Of a stretch of 38,727 nucleotides of DNA, positions 30,150-37,561 are shown piece after piece. The position numbers were made by a program, and so were the translations under genes. Source of the DNA: Bacteroidaceae bacterium (GTDB lineage Bacteria > Bacteroidota > Bacteroidia > Bacteroidales > Bacteroidaceae); contig JAILEU010000195.1 of the NCBI GenBank assembly GCA_024697785.1, forward strand, positions 1 through 38,727. The letters are read 5' to 3'. Below the pieces are notes generated by a model. It did not search any database. It saw only the letters and a program-made list of their open reading frames with translations, and was not told where the DNA came from. The first letter of the stretch is position 1, and every line of letters starts with the position of its first letter.

Positions 30150-31604
30150 CTACTTCACGCCCTGCTCGACGACGTGGCGGACGAGGTCGTAGAACTTGGG
30201 GATGGAGGGGATGAAGACGCGCTCGTCGGGGCTGTGGGGACTCATCAGCGTGGGGCCGAAGGAAATCATGTCCATGCCTCCGCCCGATGCGGCGTTGATG
30301 ATGCCGCACTCCAGTCCGGCGTGGACGACGCAGACGTTGGCGTCGGCGCCGAAGAGCTCGCGATAGGATTCCTTCATGGCTGCCAGCAGGGGGCTGTCGA
30401 CATCAGGCTGCCAGCCGCTGTACGAGCCGCTGAACTTCACCTTCATGCCGGCCATCGTGAAGACGCTCTTCAGGCTGATGGCCTGGAACATCTTCATCGA
30501 GTCGCAGCTGCTGCGCACGAGCAGGCTGAAGGTGGCCTCGCCGTTGCCGATCTCGACGATGGAGAGGTTCGATGAGGTCTCGACCGTATCGGGGATGGTG
30601 GGGATGTAGCGCATGACGCCGTTCTGGCAGCCGAGGATGGCGTTGATGAGGTTGTCGCGGATTTCCTCGGGAGCCTCGCTCTCGGGCATCTCGGCGGGCT
30701 CGACGGTAAGGGTGATGTCGCTCTCGATGGTGGCGAACTCGTCGTTCCAGAGCGTCTGGCACTCCTCGGCCAGCTTCATCAGCTTGCTTTTGGAGCGGGT
30801 GGGGACGGTGATGACGGCGTAGGCGTCGCGGGGGATGGCGTTGCGCATGTTGCCGCCCTTCCATTCCGCCAGTCCGGCGTTGCAGGCGAGCACGGCTTCG
30901 CGCATGAAGCGGCCCATGAGCTTGTTGGCGTTGGCACGACCTTCGCTGATCTCCAGTCCGCTGTGTCCGCCGCGCAGTCCTTTGAGAGTGACGCGCCAGG
31001 CCTTGCGGTTCTCGAAGGGTTCAATCTCCAGGTATTGCATCGAGGCTGTAACGTCGATGCCGCCGGCGCAGCCGATATAGAGTTCGCCCTCAGTCTCGCT
31101 ATCGAGGTTGAGCAGCACTTTTCCCTGCAGCTCGCCAGGCTTGAGGCCGAAGGCGCCAAACATGCCCGTCTCCTCGTCGGCCGTAATAAGGGCTTCCAGC
31201 GGGCCGTGCTTGAGCGACTTATCCTCCATGATGGCCATGATGGCAGCTACGCCCATGCCGTCGTCGGCGCCGAGGGTGGTGCCGTGCGTCTTCACCCAGT
31301 CGCCGTCGATATAGGCGGGGATGGGATCGGTGAGGAAGTCGTGAGGGCTGTCGGCCGTCTTCTGCGGCACCATGTCCATGTGGGCCTGCAGTACAAGGCA
31401 CTTGCGTCCTTCCAGTCCTTTCGTGGCTGGTTTGCGCATGAGGATGTTGCCGGCTTCGTCCTGCCACGTCTCTACGCCGGCATCCTTACCCCATTGGAGC
31501 AGGAAGGCCTGGATCTTTTCGAGATGGCCCGAGGGACGAGGTACTTGGGTGAGCGCGTGGAAGTTCTTCCACACGGCTACGGGAGAGAGTTCTTCGATTT
31601 TCAT
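30150..31604 (-). CDS. pepD: Aminoacyl-histidine dipeptidase (peptidase M20C)
   Basis: A 484-residue zinc dipeptidase. The start is ATG 31604 (MKIEELSPVAVWKNFH); the open frame extends further upstream only as the shadow of the next gene. Metal and catalytic residues: His75 and Asp77 in VLQAHMDMVPQ, Asp114 in LGADDGMGVA, and Glu144/Glu145 in TADEETGMFG. The segment KGLRGGHSGLEI belongs to the lid and dimer domain. It probably hydrolyses Xaa-His and related dipeptides in the cytoplasm. Its ATG overlaps the stop of the upstream membrane-protein gene as ATGA, so translation is coupled. Confidence 0.95.
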   Translation of the reverse strand: MKIEELSPVAVWKNFHALTQVPRPSGHLEKIQAFLLQWGKDAGVETWQDEAGNILMRKPATKGLEGRKCLVLQAHMDMVPQKTADSPHDFLTDPIPAYIDGDWVKTHGTTLGADDGMGVAAIMAIMEDKSLKHGPLEALITADEETGMFGAFGLKPGELQGKVLLNLDSETEGELYIGCAGGIDVTASMQYLEIEPFENRKAWRVTLKGLRGGHSGLEISEGRANANKLMGRFMREAVLACNAGLAEWKGGNMRNAIPRDAYAVITVPTRSKSKLMKLAEECQTLWNDEFATIESDITLTVEPAEMPESEAPEEIRDNLINAILGCQNGVMRYIPTIPDTVETSSNLSIVEIGNGEATFSLLVRSSCDSMKMFQAISLKSVFTMAGMKVKFSGSYSGWQPDVDSPLLAAMKESYRELFGADANVCVVHAGLECGIINAASGGGMDMISFGPTLMSPHSPDERVFIPSIPKFYDLVRHVVEQGVK

Positions 31605-32593
31605 GTTGTTTTTCGGTTTATGATTTGTAATAATGTCCAGGCGGTGAGTCCGAACAGGAGGACGAACACGGTCTGGAAGGTGTGTACGATAAGGGCGAAG
31701 GAGGCTGCCTGGGCTTCGAGGACGCCGTACATGCCGAGCAGGGTGATGACGACGAAATGCCACGGCCCGGCGCCGTTGGGCGTGGGGATGATGATGGCCA
31801 CGCTGATGGCGGCGAAGATGACGGCGCCGGCGGATGGGCCGAGGGCTTCCGTGAACGGGAAGGCGTAGAAGCAGAGGTAGAACTCCAGGTAGTAGCACGT
31901 CCAGATGAGCAGCGTGTAGAGGACAAAAAGCCATAGGCGGCGGACGTTCTTCAACGAGACGAAGCCTTCGACGAAGTTGTCGAGCGTGCGGGCCACACCG
32001 GTGGCAGCCTTGTTCTTGCTGCGGTGGATGAGCCGCCAGACGAGCACGGCGACGCCGACGACGGCAACAATGGCTACGTAGAACCACGGGCTCTTGAATA
32101 TCTGCACCATGCCTCCGTCGCCGGTGCCCGTCTTGTCGAAGAAGGCGACGAGCTTGCCGGACTGGAAGATGAGCATGATGCTGCAGAACGAGAAGGCGAT
32201 GATGAAATCGACGATGCGCTCGGCCACCAGCGTGCCCAGGGCTTTGCTGAAGGGGACGCCGTCGTACTTGGTGAGCACGCCGCAGCGCGAGACCTCGCCC
32301 ACGCGGGGGATGAGGATGTTCGATGCGTAGGCCACGTAGATGGAGAGGACGCTGTTGATGGGGCGGGGACGGTAGCCGATGGGCTCAAGCGTCTGAAGCC
32401 AGCGCAGACCGCGCAGGACGTGGCTCAACAGAATGGGTACAAGCGAAACAAACAGCCACCACACGTTGGTATCCTCCGTCAGAATCTGCCACACGGCGCG
32501 GAAATCGAAGTCGTGGTACATATAAATAAGGATGGCGGCCGCGATGAACAGCGGCACCAGCCAGCGGGCGGTTTTCTTCAGCACTTGTTTCAA
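31601..32593 (-). CDS. YbhN/LPG-synthase-type multi-pass membrane protein (UPF0104)
   Basis: A 330-residue membrane protein of the lysylphosphatidylglycerol-synthase transmembrane (flippase-like) family, without the synthetase domain. About eight membrane segments are visible, for example WLVPLFIAAAILIYMY (12-27), WWLFVSLVPILLSHVL and FYVAIVAVVGVAVLVW. The family motif SNILIPRVGEVSRCGVL lies at about 91-107, and PTPNGAGPWHFVVI lies near residue 275. The exact role is not known; lipid or lipid-linked-sugar handling is inferred for the family. Oddly, it starts with TTG and has a strong Shine-Dalgarno sequence. It is coupled to pepD by an ATGA overlap. Confidence 0.85.
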   Translation of the reverse strand: MKQVLKKTARWLVPLFIAAAILIYMYHDFDFRAVWQILTEDTNVWWLFVSLVPILLSHVLRGLRWLQTLEPIGYRPRPINSVLSIYVAYASNILIPRVGEVSRCGVLTKYDGVPFSKALGTLVAERIVDFIIAFSFCSIMLIFQSGKLVAFFDKTGTGDGGMVQIFKSPWFYVAIVAVVGVAVLVWRLIHRSKNKAATGVARTLDNFVEGFVSLKNVRRLWLFVLYTLLIWTCYYLEFYLCFYAFPFTEALGPSAGAVIFAAISVAIIIPTPNGAGPWHFVVITLLGMYGVLEAQAASFALIVHTFQTVFVLLFGLTAWTLLQIINRKTT

Positions 32594-32607
32594 AATATCC
32601 TCCTTTT
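32591..32607 (-). promoter_or_regulatory. Strong Shine-Dalgarno site with TTG start (YbhN-type gene)
   Basis: On the minus strand the sequence reads AAAAGGAGGATATTTTG: GGAGG at 32599-32603, five bases, then TTG at 32591-32593. No in-frame ATG lies near. Other starts in the window lack such a site, so this one decides the start. Confidence 0.8.
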
Positions 32608-32661
32608 ATCGTCGTTGTCGGCAGTTTCGGCGTCAGAAAAGTCAAAAAAACTCGCGTTTTT

Positions 32662-32693
32662 TTTGCTTTTTACTTTGGCTTGTACTACCTTTG
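32662..32693 (+). promoter_or_regulatory. Promoter of rsmA
   Basis: TTTG at 32662-32665, 20 bases, TACCTTTG at 32686-32693: an exact consensus. Transcription should start near 32700, giving a leader of about 109 nt. Confidence 0.75.
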
Positions 32694-32699
32694 TCCGCG

Positions 32700-32730
32700 C
32701 AAATATACGGAGAGTATTTGAAAAGTCAAT
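32700..32730 (-). promoter_or_regulatory. Promoter of the YbhN-pepD operon, facing the rsmA promoter
   Basis: On the minus strand ATTG (32727-32730), 19 bases, TATATTTG (32700-32707). Only the first base of the upstream box deviates. The box begins 7 bases beyond the rsmA -7 box. Confidence 0.6.
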
Positions 32731-32808
32731 GTTTTTTTTGATTTTTCTTCGTTTTACCCTCCAAGTTAATAAATCGGAATATGGACGACGGTATAGGCTG
32801 TAGGCAGA

Positions 32809-33615
32809 ATGAAATCAGTAAGACCCAAAAAAGCACTGGGACAGCACTTCCTGAAGGATCTTTCCATTGCGAAAGCCATAGCGGATACTGTCGATCGATT
32901 TCCCGAGTACCCCGTACTTGAGGTTGGCCCTGGAATGGGCGTTCTCACCCAGTTCCTGGTGCCCAAGCGGCGGGAGCTGAAGGTGGTGGAGATTGACGAT
33001 GAGTCAGTCCGCTATCTGCGCGACCATTTTCCTGAATTGGAGGACGATATCATAGCCGACGACTTCCTGAAGATGCACCTCGACCGCGTGTTCGACGGGA
33101 GGTCCTTCGTGCTCATCGGCAACTATCCGTACAACATCTCCAGCCAGATTTTCTTCAAGATGCTTGAGAACCGCGACCGCATCCCCGGCTGCACGGGCAT
33201 GATACAGCGCGAGGTGGCTCAGCGCCTGGCGGCAGGGCCGGGGAGCAAGACCTACGGCATCCTGTCCGTGCTGGTGCAGGCATGGTACGATGTCGATTAT
33301 CTCTTTACGGTGGATGAGCATGTCTTCAACCCTCCGCCCAAGGTGAAAAGTGCCGTCGTCAGCATCCGGCGTAACGACGTGGCCGAGCTGGGGTGCGACG
33401 AGGCACTCTTCAAGCAGGTGGTGAAGACCACCTTCAACCAGCGTCGCAAGACCCTTCGCAACGGCATCAAGCCCATCGTAGGCGCCGACTGCCCCTTGCT
33501 GGCCAATCCTTTGTTCGACAAAAGGCCCGAACAGCTCTCCGTCAGCGAGTTTGTCCAACTGACGAACAATGTCCAGGCATATCTGAATAGCAAACCGAAA
33601 TGTCAAACCGAATAA
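32809..33615 (+). CDS. rsmA: 16S rRNA dimethyladenosine transferase
   Basis: The 268-residue KsgA family enzyme, which dimethylates A1518 and A1519 of 16S rRNA with SAM late in 30S assembly. It opens with the hallmark KKALGQHFLKDLSIAKAIAD. The SAM site VLEVGPGMGVLTQFL and catalytic NYPYNISSQIFFKML (NxPY) are present, and PPPKVKSAVVSIRR marks the C-terminal part. mgtE follows 13 bases after the stop and is probably co-transcribed. Confidence 0.97.
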   Translation: MKSVRPKKALGQHFLKDLSIAKAIADTVDRFPEYPVLEVGPGMGVLTQFLVPKRRELKVVEIDDESVRYLRDHFPELEDDIIADDFLKMHLDRVFDGRSFVLIGNYPYNISSQIFFKMLENRDRIPGCTGMIQREVAQRLAAGPGSKTYGILSVLVQAWYDVDYLFTVDEHVFNPPPKVKSAVVSIRRNDVAELGCDEALFKQVVKTTFNQRRKTLRNGIKPIVGADCPLLANPLFDKRPEQLSVSEFVQLTNNVQAYLNSKPKCQTE

Positions 33616-33628
33616 AACAGAAAGAACC

Positions 33629-34993
33629 GTGCTGAAAGAACATAAGGAATTTGACAACGAGTTTATTCGCGAGATAAAGGCGCTCGTCGAGGCCCGGAAT
33701 GCCGACGAGCTGAAGTTGACGTTGGCCGAGATGCACCCGGCCGACATCGCCGAGCTGGCCGAGGAACTCGACAGCGAGGATGCCCGCTACATCTACCATC
33801 TGCTGGATAACGAGACGGCTGCCGAGGCTCTCGTTGAGATGGACGAGGAAGAGCGAAGCGAACTACTCGACGACCTGCCCTCGGAGACCATCGCCCGTAA
33901 GTTCATTGACGCGATGGATACCGACGACGCCGTCGAGATTATCCGTGACCTCGACGAGGAGAAGCAAGAGGAAGTGCTTGCCCACATCGAGGACATCGAG
34001 CAGGCCGGCGACATCGTTGACCTCCTCCAGTACGACGAGAACACCGCCGGCGGTATCATGGGCACGGAAATGGTCATTGTCAACGAGAACTGGTCGATGC
34101 CGGAGTGCCTGCGCGAAATGCGCCAGCAGGCCGAGGATATGGACGACATCTACTACGTCTATGTCGTTGATGACGAGGAGCGTCTGCATGGCTTCTTCCC
34201 GCTGAAGAAGATGATCACCAGCCCCAGCATCTCCAAGGTGAAGCACGTGATGGACAAAGACCTCATCTCCTGCCATGTAGATACGCCGATTGACGAGGTG
34301 GTGCAGATGATTGAAAAGTACAACCTCGTGGCTGTGCCTGTGGTGGATAGCATCGGGCGGCTGGTCGGACAGATTACCGTCGATGACGTCATGGACGAGG
34401 TGCGTGAGCAGTCGGAACGCGACTATCAGCTGGCCTCCGGTATTACCGAGGACGTCGAGTCGGCCGATACCGTCTGGAAGCAGACCCGCGCCCGCATCCC
34501 CTGGCTGCTCATCGGTATGGTGGGAGGCATCGGGACCTCCATTATCCTGGGCAAGTTCGACCAGATTTTCGTGGCGCATCCCGAGATGGCCCTTTTCATC
34601 CCACTTATCGGCGGTACGGCTGGTAACGTCGGCACGCAGTCTTCGGCTATCGTCGTACAAGGCCTGGCCAACAACTCCCTCAAAGTGGGCAACATGCTCA
34701 AGCAGGTGGCCAAGGAAGGCCTTGTGGCTGTGTTCAATGCCATCGTCATCAGCGCACTTGTCTTTGCCTATAACTATTTCTTTGGCAGCCAGCCAATGCT
34801 CGTGACGGGAAGCGTTTCCATCAGCCTCGCTCTGGTTATCCTCGTTGCCTCACTCTTCGGTACGTTTGTGCCCATGACATTCGAGAAACTCAAAATTGAC
34901 CCGGCTATCGCTACCGGCCCCTTTATTTCGGTGACGAACGATATCATCGGCATGCTCATCTATATGGGGGTGACGTTAATACTGATGGGATAA
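33629..34993 (+). CDS. mgtE: Magnesium transporter MgtE
   Basis: A 454-residue Mg2+-gated channel of the inner membrane. The N domain of stacked helices covers about 1-135. Two CBS domains cover about 140-255 (GIMGTEMVIVNENWSMPECL, then VDTPIDEVVQMIEKYNLVAV). A connecting helix leads to five membrane helices from 290 to 454. The pore signature IGGTAGNVGTQSSAIVVQGL (327-346) and ATGPFISVTNDIIGML (428-443) are clear. The start codon is GTG at 33629; no in-frame ATG lies close upstream. It is fused transcriptionally to rsmA. No Mg2+ riboswitch is visible. Confidence 0.95.
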   Translation: MLKEHKEFDNEFIREIKALVEARNADELKLTLAEMHPADIAELAEELDSEDARYIYHLLDNETAAEALVEMDEEERSELLDDLPSETIARKFIDAMDTDDAVEIIRDLDEEKQEEVLAHIEDIEQAGDIVDLLQYDENTAGGIMGTEMVIVNENWSMPECLREMRQQAEDMDDIYYVYVVDDEERLHGFFPLKKMITSPSISKVKHVMDKDLISCHVDTPIDEVVQMIEKYNLVAVPVVDSIGRLVGQITVDDVMDEVREQSERDYQLASGITEDVESADTVWKQTRARIPWLLIGMVGGIGTSIILGKFDQIFVAHPEMALFIPLIGGTAGNVGTQSSAIVVQGLANNSLKVGNMLKQVAKEGLVAVFNAIVISALVFAYNYFFGSQPMLVTGSVSISLALVILVASLFGTFVPMTFEKLKIDPAIATGPFISVTNDIIGMLIYMGVTLILMG

Positions 34994-35146
34994 ATAAAGG
35001 CGAAAAGAAGCGTCGCCCTCACAAAAAAGGCACTCTTTTGGCTTTTTTTTGAAAAAAAACGGAAAAATAGTTTCCTATTTAAAAAATTATTCGTTTATTT
35101 GCGTGGCGTACGGAAGTACCACGCAATTTTTTTAGTGTAAATTCCC

Positions 35147-37261
35147 ATGGAAGAAGAAATCGTAAAAGGCGAAGAACTGGTCGCTGCTCCTGAAGAGAAA
35201 GAGGCCGTACAGACTCCCGCAGAGGAGCCTGCACAGGCATCTGCCGAAGAAATTCAAGTTGTTAACCCTGCCCCCGAAGCAGAGCCCGCCCCCGAAGCAG
35301 AGCCTGAGCCTGCTGTGGCGGCTGAGCCCACCGAGCCCGCTGAGCCGGAAGCCCCGGAAATCCCGGAAAATCCGGAAACTCCGGAAAAACCGGAAATTCC
35401 GGATAACCCGGAAGCCCCAGAGGCCGCTGCTCCGTTGGCAACGTGTGCCGATGTGATAGCCAAGCTGAAGGCTTTGCCTAACTATGGCGTCAGCGCGTCG
35501 CGCGAAGAGCTTGAACATCTCAAGCAGACTTTCTATAAGTTACATAATGCCGCCATCGGCGAGGTGAAAGAGGCTTTCGTGGCTGCCGGTAACGATGCTG
35601 ACGCTTTTGTGCCTGCCGACCGCTGCCCTGAACTGGTGGCTGAGGAAGAGGAGTTCAAGACCGTGCTGACGGCCATCCGCGAGAAAAGGGCTGAGGCTCA
35701 GAAGGAACTTGACCGCATACGCGAGCAGAACCTGCTGCGCAAAGAGGCTATCCTCGACAGACTGAAGACGATGATTGACAATGCCGATACCGTGCCCGTC
35801 TCATACGACGACTTCCAGACCATACAGCAGGAGTGGCGCGACATCAAGGACGTGCCGCCCGAAAAGGCTTCGGAGCTCTGGAAAACCTACCAAAGCTACA
35901 CCGAGAAGTTCTATGACATCCGCAAGCTGAACAACATGTTCCGCGAGTACGACTTCAAGAAGAACCTGGAAGTCAAGACGCAACTTTGCGAACAGGCCGA
36001 GAAACTGGCTGAGGAGCCCGATGTGGTGGTCGCCTTCCGCCAGTTGCAGAAACTCCATCAGGAGTTCCGCGAGGCAGGTCCCGTGTCGAAGGAGCTCCGC
36101 GAGGAGATCTGGAACCGCTTCAAGGAGGCGTCGACCGTCGTCAACCGTCGTCACCAGCAGTATTTCGAGGAGATTAAGAAGGCCGAAAAAGAGAACTTGG
36201 AGCAGAAAATCGCCATCTGCGAAATCATGGAATCCATCGACTACGATGCTCTCAACGGCTACGCGAAATGGAACGAGAAGACGCAGGAGGTGCTGGCTCT
36301 TCAAGCCAAGTGGAAGTCCCTCGGCTTTGCACCCAAGAAACAGAACCAAAAGGTGTTCGAACGTTTCCGCGCGGCGTGCGACGTCTTCTTCACCAGGAAG
36401 GCCGATTTCTTCAAGAGCACAAAGGAAAACCTCACGTCCAACCTGGAGAAGAAGATTGCCCTTTGCGAGCAGGCCGAGGCGCTCAAGGACAGTACCGACT
36501 GGAAGGCGACGGCCGACAAGCTGGCTGCCCTGCAGAAAGAGTGGCGCACCATCGGCTCGGTGCCCAAGAAACAGTCCGAGGCTGTATGGAAACGTTTCAT
36601 GGCCGCTTGCAACGCCTTTTTCTCGAACCGCAATAACGCCACCAGCTCGCAACGTAGCGAGGAACACAAGAACCTGGAAGCCAAGAAGGACATCGTGGCT
36701 GCCCTGTCGGCCCTCAGCGACCAACTCGAACAAGGTGTGCAGGAGGTGGGGGGCGACTTCAGCGAAAAGCTGCATAGCCTCGTCGCCGATTGGAATGCCA
36801 TCGGTCACGTGCCCTTCCGCGACAAAGACAAGCTCTATAAGCAGTATCGCACATTGGTTGACAACCTGTTCGACAAGCTCCACATCAGCGAATCGGCCCG
36901 CAGGGTCAGCAATTTCCGCAAGAAGGTCAGCGAGTCCGGAAATGTCGACCGCGAGCGCGAACGCCTTGTGCAGACCTACGAACGCGTCAAGAACGAGCTC
37001 AAGACCTACGAGAACAACCTGGGCTTCCTCTCGGCAACCAGCAAGAGTGGCAACTCTCTGTTGGCTGAGATGCAGCGCAAGATGGAGAATCTGAAGAGCG
37101 ATGCCGACGAGATCCTCCAGAAGATAAAGGCGTTAGACTCTCCCGCCGAACCGGCCAAACCCGAGGAACCCTCCCAACCTGAGGCGCCCGCTGCTCCGGA
37201 ATCTCCAGTTATTCCGGAAACTCCAGAAAATCCAGAGTCCCCAGAGACCCAAACAGAGTGA
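35147..37261 (+). CDS. DUF349 repeat protein with Pro-Glu-rich ends
   Basis: A 704-residue cytoplasmic-looking protein with no signal peptide. Residues 1-100 are acidic and Pro/Ala/Glu-rich, including PEx triplet repeats (PENPETPEKPEIPDNPEAPE, about 69-88). Residues about 100-640 are helical and carry five DUF349 repeats, each with a W-x-x-I/L-G-x-x-P-K-K type signature, for example KWKSLGFAPKKQNQKVFERF and EWRTIGSVPKKQSEAVWKRF. The C-terminal 40 residues repeat the PEx theme. DUF349 has no settled function. The 153-base gap after mgtE is AT-rich with a weak TTTATTTG box near 35094. A strong terminator follows. Confidence 0.85.
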   Translation: MEEEIVKGEELVAAPEEKEAVQTPAEEPAQASAEEIQVVNPAPEAEPAPEAEPEPAVAAEPTEPAEPEAPEIPENPETPEKPEIPDNPEAPEAAAPLATCADVIAKLKALPNYGVSASREELEHLKQTFYKLHNAAIGEVKEAFVAAGNDADAFVPADRCPELVAEEEEFKTVLTAIREKRAEAQKELDRIREQNLLRKEAILDRLKTMIDNADTVPVSYDDFQTIQQEWRDIKDVPPEKASELWKTYQSYTEKFYDIRKLNNMFREYDFKKNLEVKTQLCEQAEKLAEEPDVVVAFRQLQKLHQEFREAGPVSKELREEIWNRFKEASTVVNRRHQQYFEEIKKAEKENLEQKIAICEIMESIDYDALNGYAKWNEKTQEVLALQAKWKSLGFAPKKQNQKVFERFRAACDVFFTRKADFFKSTKENLTSNLEKKIALCEQAEALKDSTDWKATADKLAALQKEWRTIGSVPKKQSEAVWKRFMAACNAFFSNRNNATSSQRSEEHKNLEAKKDIVAALSALSDQLEQGVQEVGGDFSEKLHSLVADWNAIGHVPFRDKDKLYKQYRTLVDNLFDKLHISESARRVSNFRKKVSESGNVDRERERLVQTYERVKNELKTYENNLGFLSATSKSGNSLLAEMQRKMENLKSDADEILQKIKALDSPAEPAKPEEPSQPEAPAAPESPVIPETPENPESPETQTE

Positions 37262-37292
37262 GTCCTCGCCTTTTAGGAGCTTAGTAACACGG

Positions 37293-37335
37293 CAACAGGT
37301 AACACAAAAAAAAGGTGTTGCCTGTTGTCTTTTTG
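37293..37335 (+). terminator. Intrinsic terminator of the DUF349 gene
   Basis: A 13-bp stem (37293-37305 with 37315-37327, one G-U pair) has an A-rich 9-nt loop and is followed by TCTTTTT. The 300-base gap 37262-37561 holds this, the next promoter and otherwise AT-rich sequence. Confidence 0.85.
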
Positions 37336-37433
37336 GCTATTTGGGGCTGTTGACTTTTAAGACCGTCTCGTGCATTCTTGCATACAATCGTAAAAAAAAA
37401 GCAAAAAAAAAATAAAGAATAAAAAATAAGTCT

Positions 37434-37441
37434 TATATTTG
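37434..37441 (+). promoter_or_regulatory. -7 box of the terminal secreted-protein gene
   Basis: TATATTTG at 37434-37441 matches TAnnTTTG. Upstream is an A-rich tract (37391-37429) instead of a TTTG box. The leader would be about 115 nt. Confidence 0.5.
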
Positions 37442-37561
37442 CGGCGTATTTGAGTGAAAATTAAGCCAGATTTGCGAGTAATTACCTTAAAACCGAAAAA
37501 CATTAACGCGAATATTAACTTTTTATTCATCTATTGTTCAACTTTTTAAACTTCAAAAAAC

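Noticed and set aside
31605-32087. A 645-residue minus-strand frame extending pepD upstream
   Set aside because: The extra 160 codons are Arg/His-rich and are the shadow of the YbhN-type gene in another frame. The real pepD start is the ATG in the ATGA overlap.
33616-33628. An ATG at 33600 as the start of mgtE
   Set aside because: It is out of frame with mgtE and lies within the rsmA coding region. The GTG at 33629 is the only fitting start.
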